DNA from: CAZRGV01 sp964599655
GTDB lineage: Bacteria; Planctomycetota; Planctomycetia; Isosphaerales; Isosphaeraceae
Length of the DNA: 55,036 nucleotides
Direction: 5' to 3'
NCBI GenBank assembly: GCA_964599655.1
Contig: CAZRGV010000027.1
Span: 1 to 55,036 of the forward strand
Below are positions 34,449 through 43,741 of this stretch, piece by piece. Every line of letters begins with the position of its first letter. Within the stretch, counting starts at the first letter, position 1. The position numbers and the translations under genes were made by a program. Below the pieces are notes generated by a model. That model saw only the letters and a list, made by a program, of their open reading frames with translations, had not been told where the DNA came from and did not search any database.

Positions 34449-35555
34449 TCAGCGCTGGAAGATCGGCAGGAAGTTGTTGGGCATCTGGAGGATGATCAGG
34501 GCCATCGCCGTGCCGTACTCGTTGCCGATCGAGTCGGACCAGTCGCCGCGGCTCGACTGCTTGCCGACCAGTTCATCACGGATCGCGGGATACCAGTTGT
34601 TCCAGTTCTCGCCGCCGCGGAGCCACATGGCCTGGGCCGCGTAGTAGTGGCCGTAGAAGTAATGGCTATAACGCGGACCGAACTTGATTTCGGGCCGGTA
34701 GCCTTCCAGGTACTTGATCCCTTTCTCGACCTCATCACCGTCGTAAAGACCCGCGCTTTGCAAGGCGACGACCCCTGCGGCCGATCGAGGAAAGGCGCTT
34801 CCGCCGCCTTGAAGCATGTACTTGAACCCACCATCGGCGTTCTGCGACTGCTTGACATAGCGGATGCAGGCCTCGACCGTGTCCTTGGGCACGTAGATGC
34901 CCGCGTTGCGAGCGGCTCGAAGCGCATTGATCTGGCAGATCGTCACCGAAAGGTCGGCGTCGTTGCGGACCGGTTGATAGCGCCAGCCTCCTTCACCGTT
35001 TTGGGTATCGATGATGAGTCGGACGGCTTTCTCCAGCTTCTCGCGGATCTCGGCCCGATGGGTCATACCGTAGGCTTCCGCCAGGAAGAGCGTGCCGAAG
35101 CCGTGCGAGTACATCGGGCCGTGCGTGGCGGCGTTGGCCACGCTGATGAAGCCCGAAGGACTCGTGTTGTCCATGACGTAGACCAGGGCCCGATCGATAT
35201 TTGCGCCGTAAGGGCCTCGGCCGGGGGTCGATCCCGACGCCATGAAGGCCAGACCCGCCAGGCTGGTGACCGCGACATTGCCACGGTACGCGCCGCTGCC
35301 GAACGAGCCGTCGGCGTTCTGCTGGCCGGCGAGCCATTGCAGGCCCTTGTGGATGGCTTCCTCGGTGTCGGGGGTCACCATTTCGGCGGTTCCTTCGGGA
35401 ACATCCCCCTTACGGGCCTCCACGAAGGTGGTGCCGGGAGCGTCCTGTCCCTTTTCGGCCTGGGCGAAGGTGGTTTCGACGCGTCCCACGACGAGCAGGC
35501 CCGCCAGCGCCAGAACGGCCAGCGCGGGCCGATTGGACCAATCTTGGCGTGCCAT
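34449..35555 (-). CDS. secreted prenyltransferase/squalene-cyclase-repeat protein
   Basis: A 368-residue protein with a signal peptide and a row of QW-like alpha/alpha-barrel repeats: GLQWLAGQQNADGSFGSG, LIIDTQNGEGGWRYQP and YVKQSQNADGGFKYML. These repeats are shared with squalene cyclases and prenyltransferases, but the catalytic DxDD motif of the cyclases is not visible, and planctomycetes encode many such proteins in envelope clusters. It is probably not a cyclase. The start at 35555 has GGGAGA upstream. It lies only 4 nt after the stop of the preceding gene, so it is co-transcribed. Confidence 0.8.
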   Translation of the reverse strand: MARQDWSNRPALAVLALAGLLVVGRVETTFAQAEKGQDAPGTTFVEARKGDVPEGTAEMVTPDTEEAIHKGLQWLAGQQNADGSFGSGAYRGNVAVTSLAGLAFMASGSTPGRGPYGANIDRALVYVMDNTSPSGFISVANAATHGPMYSHGFGTLFLAEAYGMTHRAEIREKLEKAVRLIIDTQNGEGGWRYQPVRNDADLSVTICQINALRAARNAGIYVPKDTVEACIRYVKQSQNADGGFKYMLQGGGSAFPRSAAGVVALQSAGLYDGDEVEKGIKYLEGYRPEIKFGPRYSHYFYGHYYAAQAMWLRGGENWNNWYPAIRDELVGKQSSRGDWSDSIGNEYGTAMALIILQMPNNFLPIFQR

Positions 35556-35559
35556 CACG

Positions 35560-36492
35560 TCATTTCTCCCGGGTCAGGCTCTTCTTGTTGACGGACAGAT
35601 AGTAGCGATCGATCAAGGTCTTCTTCTTCGGCAATGCGTCTTCCTTGAACACGTTCTCCATCTCGCCTCGGAGTTCGGGCGGGAGGTGGCCCCATTCGTC
35701 CTTGTTGTCGGAGAGGATGCTCTGAATGGTGGGCTTCTTGGGCATCTGCGGGCCGACGCCGGCGCCGGTGTTTCCGGGCTGGTCCTGCTGGCCGCCGGGC
35801 TGGTTGCCAGCCGTGTTCCGCTGCCCAGGCCGGCCACGGCCCGAGCCACTGCCCGCCTTCTTCAACTGGGCGATCATCGTGTCGAGATCCTGGACGATCT
35901 CTTTCTGTCGCTTGCGGGTTTGCTCACCGGTGTCGTCCTGGCCGAGCCGCTGCTCGACCTCTCGCATCTTCTTGATCGCCTGGGCAAGGGCTCCGCTGCT
36001 GGGATCTTCCTCTCCGTCATCCTTGCGCTTCTTGCGTCCGAGGATCTCCTCGAGATGCTCGTCGAGGTCCTTCTTGCCGCCCACCTTCTGGGCGTCGGCG
36101 TCCTCGGGTTTCCTGCCGTCAGGAGGCATTGGGCCTTCTTCGGGCGTCGGCGGGGCCTTCGGCTTGCCGGTAGCGGTGGGTTCGTCCTTGGTCTCGCCGA
36201 TTTGCTGAAGCAGGTCGTCGAGCGCCTTGTCCTTCTCCGAAACCTCGCCCGATCCCTTCTTCTTGTCGGCCGCGTCTTTTGACGCCTCGGGTTTGGCCTT
36301 GGCGTCGACCTTGGGAGTGCCCGCATCCGGTTTGGTGCTGGGCCTGGCGGTCTCGTCGGGCATTTTCCCCTCGACCTTTTCGAGCAGGCGGTCGAGGGCG
36401 TCGTCGTCGGGCACATCCTGCGCGAGGCCGACCGGGGCCCAGCCGAGGGCGGCGGCGAGCGTCGCGGCGATGGCGAATCGCGTCGAGAACAT
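35560..36492 (-). CDS. secreted charged low-complexity protein of the Bat-like cluster
   Basis: A 310-residue exported protein with a signal peptide (ending near GLAQD). The mature part is dominated by Lys, Asp, Glu, Pro and Gly, with short helical stretches such as ALDRLLEKVEGKMPDE and QRKRQKEIVQDLDTMI-like sequences, and a Gly/Gln/Pro linker. The C-terminus (PPELRGEMENVFKEDALPKK, then LIDRYYLSVNKKS) is the best-ordered part and looks conserved in type. The ATG at 36492 has GGAGG 7 nt upstream, whereas the ATG at 36498 is too close. It overlaps or abuts the large coiled-coil gene. Confidence 0.7.
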   Translation of the reverse strand: MFSTRFAIAATLAAALGWAPVGLAQDVPDDDALDRLLEKVEGKMPDETARPSTKPDAGTPKVDAKAKPEASKDAADKKKGSGEVSEKDKALDDLLQQIGETKDEPTATGKPKAPPTPEEGPMPPDGRKPEDADAQKVGGKKDLDEHLEEILGRKKRKDDGEEDPSSGALAQAIKKMREVEQRLGQDDTGEQTRKRQKEIVQDLDTMIAQLKKAGSGSGRGRPGQRNTAGNQPGGQQDQPGNTGAGVGPQMPKKPTIQSILSDNKDEWGHLPPELRGEMENVFKEDALPKKKTLIDRYYLSVNKKSLTREK

Positions 36493-36494
36493 GA

Positions 36495-39400
36495 TCATTC
36501 CTCCCCGTCGTCTCGTCTGGGTTTGGTCAGGTCACGCGCCAGATCGGCCACACTTCGTTCTTCGTCCTGGAGCTTCGCCAGCTCCTCTTCCTGGTCGGGC
36601 TTGAGCTTGCCCTGGCGAACGCGGAGATCGTCGAGGGCCTCGGTCCGCTCGTTGATCTCTTCTTGAAGCATCTTGAGAATCTTGAGCTGGGCGACCGCGG
36701 GGATCCCATCGCCCCCACCGCCGCCACCACCGCCGCCACCGCCGCCGCCACCCTGATTACCGCCCTGGCCATTCCCCTGGTCGGGTTTGAGGGCTTCGAG
36801 CAGTTGCTTCAAGCGGTGGTCGGCGAACTTCTCGGCCGACTGCGTCTCGGCGCCTGGGTCACCCTTGCGGAGCCGTTCGGCCGCGTTTTGCATCTTTTCG
36901 GCCGCCTTTTTGAGGGTCAGCGCGAAAACCGGCGCAGCGTCGAGACGTTCGGTCAGATCGTCCGCCTCATCCTTGATGGCCTCCTCAACGCGGCCGAGCC
37001 CGACGACGCTCTTCTTTTGCGAGAGGGTCAGCTCGCCTTCGGCGGCCTCGGCACGAATCTTCTCGTAGCCTTCGGTCTCCTTGACCATTTCTTCCTGCCG
37101 CTTCGAGAGGTTCGCCAGGTCGTCCTTCATCCGTGAGAGCTGCTCCATGGCGAGCTGCTCTTCGGCCTCTCGGCGTGTCTGTTCGAGCTCGTCCTGGGCC
37201 TCGTCGAGGTCGGCGAGAGCCTCTTCCTGGTTCTTCTCGGCCTCCTCGGCGTCGTCATCTTCCTGATTCTGAGACGCCTTGCTCATCTTGCCCGAGGCCC
37301 GGGAGCCGGCCCTGGCGGCCGTTTGCGCGTTGAGCTTCCGCAGGCGCTGGAGCTGCTGCTTGAGTTGCTCCTCGATCTCCTTTTGCTCCTTGGCGAGCTT
37401 CTGGAGCTCCTCGGCCCGTTGCTGGGCGTTGGGGTTATTCTTGGCTTGAGCGGTCTGCTGACGGTTCTTGGCCTGCCGGTCGCGAAGGTTTTGCAGGTCG
37501 CGCTCGGCCTGTCGAAGCTCCTTGACGAGGCGTCTCAGTTCGTTCTCGCGGCGGTTCTGAAGCGAGTCGAGCAGCTTCTTGAGGTCGTTCTCGATCTGCT
37601 TTTGGTTCTCCTTCGCAAGCCCCATCTGGTTCGATTCGAGCTGCTTGGCCGTTTCGCCGGTCTTCGACGCCGTGGCGCGTTCCCGGCTCTTCGAGGCGGT
37701 CTCGTTTAAGGCGGAGGCAGCCAGCGGGTCCTCATTGTCGAGCTTGCGGGCCATCTCGTCCATTTTGTTTTCGAGCTCGCGGAGCGCCTCGCCGATCTTC
37801 GACTGGCGAGCGCCCAGGTTGGCCAGATCGGCCTTCTGCTGCTCGGTCAACTGGTCGCGATTCTTCCCGTCGAGATTTTCCTGCTCAGCCTTCTCGTTGA
37901 CCGCCTTGCGGGCCTCTTGCTGCTCCTGGAGCAGGTTCTTCGCATCCTGAACGACACCGCGATAGGTCTCGAACTCGCTCAGGCTGTCGAGCATCTTCTT
38001 CAGTTCGTCGGCGATCGCCTTCTGTTCGGTCTCGGCCCTCGCCAGCTCGGTCTTCGCCCGATCGGACTCGTTGTCCTGCGGCTGTCCCGGCTCCTGCTGG
38101 CCGGACTTCTGCTGACCAGACTGCTGCTGGCCAGACTGTTGCTGACCGGATTGCTGCTGCCCCGACTTCGATTGCTCACCGGACTGCGACTGCTGGCCAG
38201 ACTGTTGCTGGCCGGATTGTTGCGGGCCCGACTTCGATTGCTCACCGGACTGCGACTGCTGGCCAGACTGTTGCTGGCCGGNNNNNNNNNNNNNNNNNNN
38301 NNNNNNNNNNNNNNNNNNNNNNNNNNNNNNNNNNNNNNNNNNNNNNNNNNNNNNNNNNNNNNNNNNNNNNNNNNNNNNNNNATTGTTGCGGGCCCGACTT
38401 CGATTGCTCACCGGACTTCGATTGCTGTCCGGATTGTTGTTGGCCCGTCTTCGATGGCTCGCCAGCCTTCGATTGTTCGCGCGACTCTTGTTGGCCGGAC
38501 TTGGATTGCTCGCCGGACTGCGATTGCTGTCCGGACTTGGATTGCTCGCCAGCCTTGGATTGCTCGCCGGACTTCGACGGTTCGCCTGACTGTTGCTGTC
38601 CGGACTTGGATTGCTCGCCGGATTGTTGCTGACCGGACTTCGATTGGTCGCCGACCTTCGAGGGTTCACTGGGCTTCGAGGGCTCACCGGATTGTGATTT
38701 CGCGGCGTTCTCGAGGGCCTTGCTGGCGCGGGTGAGACTTTGCTCGGCGGGGCCGAGGTGGGTGTCGCGAATGCGTTCGACACCAGCGAGCATTTGCTGC
38801 ATCTGGTCGCGGGCGTCGGGGTTGTCGATCTTGAGGTTTTTGAGATCGTCGAGGAAGCGCTGAACCTTCCGATCGAGGCCTTCGGTGGGGTCGGCGACCC
38901 GACCGCTGACCTGTCGCTGGATGGCCTCAGCGTTTTGAACTTCCTGCCGACCAGCGGGATCGAGTTCCCGGACCCGATCGAGCGATCGGATCGCCTCTTG
39001 AACAGGCGTGAGGGCCTGGTTCTGCATGGCCAGGGTCCGAGCAACCTCTTCGCGGATTGCTCGCCGCTGATCGTCCAGAAGGGCGGCGATCTTCTCGGGT
39101 TCGAGGACGCGAAGTTGCAACTCCCGGCTCTTGCCCAGCTTCGGACCTCGGATCGAGTCGAGGTCGGTCGCGGAGGCGTAGAAGGTCAGAACCGCGCCGG
39201 GCTTCAGGTCGCCAAGCGGAGAGGCTGAAAGGTCCCAGGTGTAGCGAACCTCTTGGGCTCGGGTCGGCCGCGTCTCCGGGGCGTCGTCGGGAACCCACAA
39301 CGGAATTGGATCCTTCTGGACGGGCTCGGAACCGCCATACGCGACACTGTAGTGAAGCCAGATCTTACCGAGCCCGAAGTCGTCCTCGGCCTGGATGATG

Positions 39401-40797
39401 ATCGGCACAACGGCGTTGGCCGTGACGTCGCGGTTGCCGGGCGGCTCGACGATGGAGACCTGGGGTATCTGGTCCGCGATCGAATCCACGTTGAACCGAA
39501 CCATCTCGGGCAACTGGCTTCGGAAGCCTTCCTGGTCGCGGAGGTCGAAGCCAAACGAACCCGAGGAGCGAACGACGAACTTGGTTAGGAGGCGCTGGCC
39601 GTCCTTAATCATTGGCGAGGGAGCCTCGCCATCCAGCGGCTCGGTCGCGGCCGAGGCATTGGGCTTGTCGTCGCTCGTAACGGTGCTCGACGTCTTGGGT
39701 TCGAGCCAAGGCGCGGCTCCCAGCAGGTTGAGGCTGGCCGTAGCGAGCGGCTTGTTGGCCCTCGCCTCGATTTCGACAACCGTGCCGTTGACCACTTTCT
39801 CGATGCCGAACTCGGAACCGGCGAGTTCCTTACCGGCGCTTGGTTCGAGAATCGACTCGGGCTCACCCGTGTACGCGGGCGGCGTCAGCTTGACCCGAGC
39901 GCTCGTCAGACTCGGCGGAGGGACGACGACCACGCCATGGAGCGGAATCGAATCATCGCCGGCGGCGACCGTGAACCGGAACGAGCGTTGAACCGACGGC
40001 AAGCGGTCGACGAAGCGACTGCCCCTCGTATCGCCCGAAGTCGGAATCTCCGTGGCGAGTCGTCGGGTGACGGTCTCGCCGTTGTCGAAGTAGTAGGTCA
40101 CGCGGCCGGTGGCGGGCAGAACTTCGTCTTCCGGCACGGCGACAACCAGACGGAACGACTCGCCCCGGGCGATTTTCTGACCGTCTCGGGCCGGCAACAC
40201 GAGGCTCAAATGCGTTTGCTTGGGCCACTGGGTCGCGCCGAAGGGAGCAAAGAGCCGGTCCACCGCGATGCGGCACAGGCTGGGCGACGCGACCAGGAGA
40301 ATCAGGGCCAGCAAGATCGGCAACGAGGCCGAGACCATCGCCTGGCGGACCGGTCGAGGGTCGACCACCTCGCGAAAGTCGATCGATTCGACCTCCGCCA
40401 TGGTGCGTCGAACGGTCTCTTCCCGGAGCGCAGCCGAGCCGTAGTGGTCTTCCGCCTCGGGCTTTCCCGCCAATTGGAGAAACTGAACGGTCGTCGCGAG
40501 CCGGTCGTGCAGACCGGGCCATCGCTGTTCGATGCGGAGAGCGATGTCCAGGTCGCGGAACTTCACGACCAACGGCGTGATGACGAACCGGGCGATCAAC
40601 CAGCCCGTCAATCCGAGAACCGCCAGGAGCAAGCCGAGGCGCACCTCACGCGTGAGGTGGAAGAGCCAGTCGAGCAGGCCCGCCACAAGAACAGCCAGAA
40701 CGAATCCCGCGATCACCCAGCTCACCCCGTGCAGGGCCAGCAGGCGGCGCACCTGACCTCGTAAGGCCGCAATCCGTTTCTCCAGGGGGGTTCGCAT
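36495..40797 (-). CDS. very large membrane-anchored coiled-coil protein with SGQ-rich repeat, interrupted by an N run
   Basis: About 1,430 residues across the gap at 38282-38381. Three hydrophobic segments lie near the N-terminus (about residues 30-55, 60-80, 155-180). A large beta-rich periplasmic region follows (residues about 200-560), then a helical part, then a repetitive S-G-Q/E/P-Q/K stretch (about 700-900). The C-terminal half is long coiled coil rich in Lys, Glu, Gln and Arg, containing a 14-residue glycine run. The two sides of the gap are in different frames within the repeat, so the true length is unknown. The ATG at 40797 follows GGGAGG. It belongs to the Bat-like cluster, where long coiled-coil proteins of this kind are typical of planctomycetes. 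Confidence 0.75.
36711..36752 (-). repeat. tract of 14 glycine codons
   Basis: Fourteen consecutive GGN codons encode a glycine run in the C-terminal part of the coiled-coil protein. Codons are mixed GGC/GGT/GGG, so it is not a pure trinucleotide slippage tract. It probably acts as a flexible linker. Confidence 0.8.
38090..38700 (-). repeat. SGQQQ/SGEQSK protein repeat array with internal gap
   Basis: Units of 4-8 residues such as QQSGQQ, QSGEQSKSG and AGEQSKSG alternate on both sides of the N run. The DNA repeats are near-identical (for example blocks encoding SGQQQSGQQSQSGEQSKSGP occur twice around 38160-38280). This is the likely reason the assembly failed here. The array is predicted to be disordered. 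Confidence 0.85.
38282..38381. other. assembly gap (100 N)
   Basis: A round 100-N gap of unknown real size inside the SGQ repeat. The frames on the two sides disagree. Confidence 0.9.
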
Positions 40798-40855
40798 CGG
40801 CTTCGCCTCCCGCCCGAGTGGGCCAGGCAGCAAGGAGTTGGGTCAGTAACCTCAA

Positions 40856-43663
40856 TTATACCATTTGCTTGCGTTTACGGAGTACCCATTCGGCCGTGAT
40901 CAGCCCGAGGAACAGGAACAGGACTGGCCAGGTGTTCCACAAGGCCATCGGCGGGTCATTGTCGAGCGGCACTTTCTGGGGCCTGGGGAGCAGCTCCAGA
41001 AGCGTTTTCTCCCCGGGTTCCTCGCTCGTGGTCCCGGTCTCCAACGGCTCCGCCCCGTCGCCAGCGCTGGACTTCGGCTCGCCCGTCAGGCCGTCGCCCG
41101 GGCCAGGCGTTGCCGGAGACGTGGTCGCGTTGGAACGTGCGCGACCGGCTTCCACGTGCTTGGTCTCCTGATCCCAACGGAAGAACTGGCCGCCCGTCAG
41201 CCGCGCGGCGGAGGCGAGGTCTTCCGTGTCCATCGAGACCCGGACGAACTCGCCCGCGGGTGGATCGACCTGGAAGGTCGTTGACGGTAAGGTGCCCGAG
41301 AGAGCCGGCGGGGGTAGGAGCTCCACCTTGTACCGGCCTTCGACGAGCGGTGGCAGACTTCCTTCGAAGAGGTCCCTGACTCGGGAGCCTGGTGAGGGCC
41401 GCAAGGCCAGTCGTCGAGGCCCCTGCCCCTCTGCCAGGACCTGGACGTTCACCTCACGCAAGTTCTGCGACAGGCCAGGGTTCGGGAACCGGACCTGGAT
41501 CTGAACCGGCTGGCCTCGATGGTAGCGGCGACGGTCAGTGACCACCTCGGCCTGCTTCTGACCGAGCAGCTTCGAACGCGCCAGGAAGCGGATCGTCTGA
41601 ACCCAGTAGCGGCCGAAGAATCGATCGCCGACGCGAAGCCGCCATCGCCAGGTATCGTCGATGGCGCTGAACATCACCTTGCCGGCCCCCGAAAACTGGT
41701 AGATCAGGATCGGCAGCCGTCCTTCCGGTCCGATCTTGCCCGGATGCTCGGCCAGGACCACTGCGGCTGGCTGCTTGCGAGGCGCCTCGAAATACCAGTC
41801 GGACATCGGCAAGTTGTTCCAGATTTCCAGGCTGCTGGCCTCATCGTCGCCGAGCCGGAAAATCGGATGTCCCCGCCCCTCGGCGGTCAGGGTTGGGTGG
41901 AAGGAGTCGACCGCGCCTCCTGTCGCCGTAGGGTTGCGGGCCTCGTTCAGGAGGATCGGCAGGAGCGGTTCCAGCGGCTTGCCCTTGAAGGCCAGCGGGT
42001 TAAACAGTTCGCCCGCGATGAGCAGCAGGCCACCCCCCTTCTTGGTCACAAACTCCGCCAGATCGGTCAGTTGCGCATTGTTCAGATAGGCCGGATCGAC
42101 ATCGCCCAGGATCACCACATCGTAGCTGAAGAGCCCTTTCTCGCCATCCTTGGGAGGCAGGACCGCCAGGGCCGAACGATCCTGGGTCGAGGCGTTCTCA
42201 TCGGACGACTGAAGGACGTAGTGCATCTCGACCGAGGAATCGCGCTCGAGGTAGGTCTTCAGGTAGCGGAACTCCCAGCGCGGCTCTCCCTCGACGATCA
42301 ACACCTTGATCTGATCTTTGCGAACGTCGATTGTCCGCTCGATTCGGTTGTTTTCGAGCTGAAGCTCCCTGGGCTGAGGCTCGACTTCGAGGACGTAGAC
42401 GAACTGCCCCGGCTCTTCCGGCTTGTGCGAGATCTCGACCGGCTGGGGACGGCCGTCGGGCGGGATCGGTACGCGGATCGTTTGCAGGTTTTCGAGGGCC
42501 TTCGTGTCCTTCGAATCAGCCCGGCGGCGCTTCAGGTGAATGGCGACCTGCGGCGCCGCGACCGGTCGTTTCGGCGTGCCGCTGGTCGCCTCGTTGTCGA
42601 CCGGCTCGACGAAGCCACGGGCCAGCAGTCGAGCATCGAACCGGACAATGTCTTGAACGTAGACCACCTCATCGACCCGGAGATCGGTCAGCTCGAGGTC
42701 GCGCGCGGGCCGGACGTCGCCGAGACCGATGGTGTAGAGCGGAACGCCCTCCTTGTTCGCGATCTCCGACGCCTCGCTCAGCCGGAGGCCGTCGGTCGTG
42801 CGGCCATCGGACAGCAGGAGGATCGCGGTCGGCGGGACGCCTCGAAGCTCGGTCAAGACGGTCTGAACCCCATCACCCAGCCGGCTTTGCTCGCCGCTGG
42901 GCTCGAGTTTTCGAAGCGCCCTCAGGGCGGCGTCTAGATCGGTCGGCTGGTTGATCTCGGCCACGGGCACGGCCGAGTCGGAAACTCGGTAAAACTTGAC
43001 CTTCTGCTGCGTCATCAGCTCTCGGACGAACTTGGCGTCGTCGCGAAGCAGCCAGCCGAGGCCGACCGCCAGGCGATTCGCCTCGTTCCTGTCGGCGATC
43101 TTGGCCAACTCGGCGGCCCGCGTCTGCACCTTCGGGTCGGCGTACTGGTCGACCACCTGACCGCTGGCCGAATCGTCGATCATGACCACGAAGGTCGGCA
43201 AGCCGGTTCGCTCGACCGAGAGCACCGCCTCGGAAAGCAGGAACATCGCCACGAGGATCAGGGCGATCCGAAGGCTGGCGAGCATCATCTTGTACCAGGT
43301 CGGGGCCGCACCCTCCCTGCGATACAACCAGATCACCAGGGCCGCGCTTAGTCCAAGAACCAGCAAGAAGGCCCACTGGGGCCAGGCTTGCTCGTACTGA
43401 ATGTGCGGCGTGAGCGCCTCGCCGGCTCGGGCGGGCTCGACCATCCAGGACGCGAGAAGTTGGGCAATCCGATCCTCGACCGACTCAGTCGGCCGGAACG
43501 ACCAGCTCGATCCGTGGCTCGCGCTCGACCACCAACCGAGACGGCTGGCCGTTCGGAGTCCGAACTGGATGCCGACGATCGCCAGGAGCAGCAGAGTGAT
43601 CCCCACCACGGTCAACGGACCGATCCACTGGCGGTCTGCGGGCTCTCGTTCGCGGTCGTTCAC
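40856..43663 (-). CDS. membrane protein with von Willebrand A and glutamine-amidotransferase-like domains
   Basis: A 935-residue protein of the Bat-like cluster. N-terminal TM near residue 20, two further TMs (AFLLVLGLSAALVIWLY and IALILVAMFLLSEAVL), then a von Willebrand A domain with the MIDAS motif DDSAS and ILLLSDGRTTDGL. A region with a flavodoxin/amidotransferase-like fold follows (KVLIVEGEPRWEFRYLKTYL, YDVVILGDVDP, KKGGGLLLIAGE). A beta-rich part and a C-terminal TM (TWPVLFLFLGLITAEWVL) complete it. This matches the planctomycete proteins often annotated as VWA or glutamine amidotransferase. It lies 58 nt upstream of the coiled-coil gene. It is likely a metal-binding protein-interaction module in the envelope. 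Confidence 0.85.
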   Translation of the reverse strand: MNDREREPADRQWIGPLTVVGITLLLLAIVGIQFGLRTASRLGWWSSASHGSSWSFRPTESVEDRIAQLLASWMVEPARAGEALTPHIQYEQAWPQWAFLLVLGLSAALVIWLYRREGAAPTWYKMMLASLRIALILVAMFLLSEAVLSVERTGLPTFVVMIDDSASGQVVDQYADPKVQTRAAELAKIADRNEANRLAVGLGWLLRDDAKFVRELMTQQKVKFYRVSDSAVPVAEINQPTDLDAALRALRKLEPSGEQSRLGDGVQTVLTELRGVPPTAILLLSDGRTTDGLRLSEASEIANKEGVPLYTIGLGDVRPARDLELTDLRVDEVVYVQDIVRFDARLLARGFVEPVDNEATSGTPKRPVAAPQVAIHLKRRRADSKDTKALENLQTIRVPIPPDGRPQPVEISHKPEEPGQFVYVLEVEPQPRELQLENNRIERTIDVRKDQIKVLIVEGEPRWEFRYLKTYLERDSSVEMHYVLQSSDENASTQDRSALAVLPPKDGEKGLFSYDVVILGDVDPAYLNNAQLTDLAEFVTKKGGGLLLIAGELFNPLAFKGKPLEPLLPILLNEARNPTATGGAVDSFHPTLTAEGRGHPIFRLGDDEASSLEIWNNLPMSDWYFEAPRKQPAAVVLAEHPGKIGPEGRLPILIYQFSGAGKVMFSAIDDTWRWRLRVGDRFFGRYWVQTIRFLARSKLLGQKQAEVVTDRRRYHRGQPVQIQVRFPNPGLSQNLREVNVQVLAEGQGPRRLALRPSPGSRVRDLFEGSLPPLVEGRYKVELLPPPALSGTLPSTTFQVDPPAGEFVRVSMDTEDLASAARLTGGQFFRWDQETKHVEAGRARSNATTSPATPGPGDGLTGEPKSSAGDGAEPLETGTTSEEPGEKTLLELLPRPQKVPLDNDPPMALWNTWPVLFLFLGLITAEWVLRKRKQMV

Positions 43664-43741
43664 GGCAATCCCTTTATCTTCGATGCGGTCGGTCTCGTCG
43701 TGCTCAACAGAAGAAACACCCCAACACGCAACACCCTGAGT

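Noticed and set aside
38090..38700. Regularly repeated DNA that could be mistaken for a CRISPR array
   Set aside because: Repeats are in frame, encode SGQ units without unique spacers, and lie inside a gene.
41519..42937. Long plus-strand open frame of 472 codons opposite the VWA/amidotransferase gene
   Set aside because: It is a shadow of the minus-strand gene caused by high GC; no family motifs, and the minus strand has clear domains.
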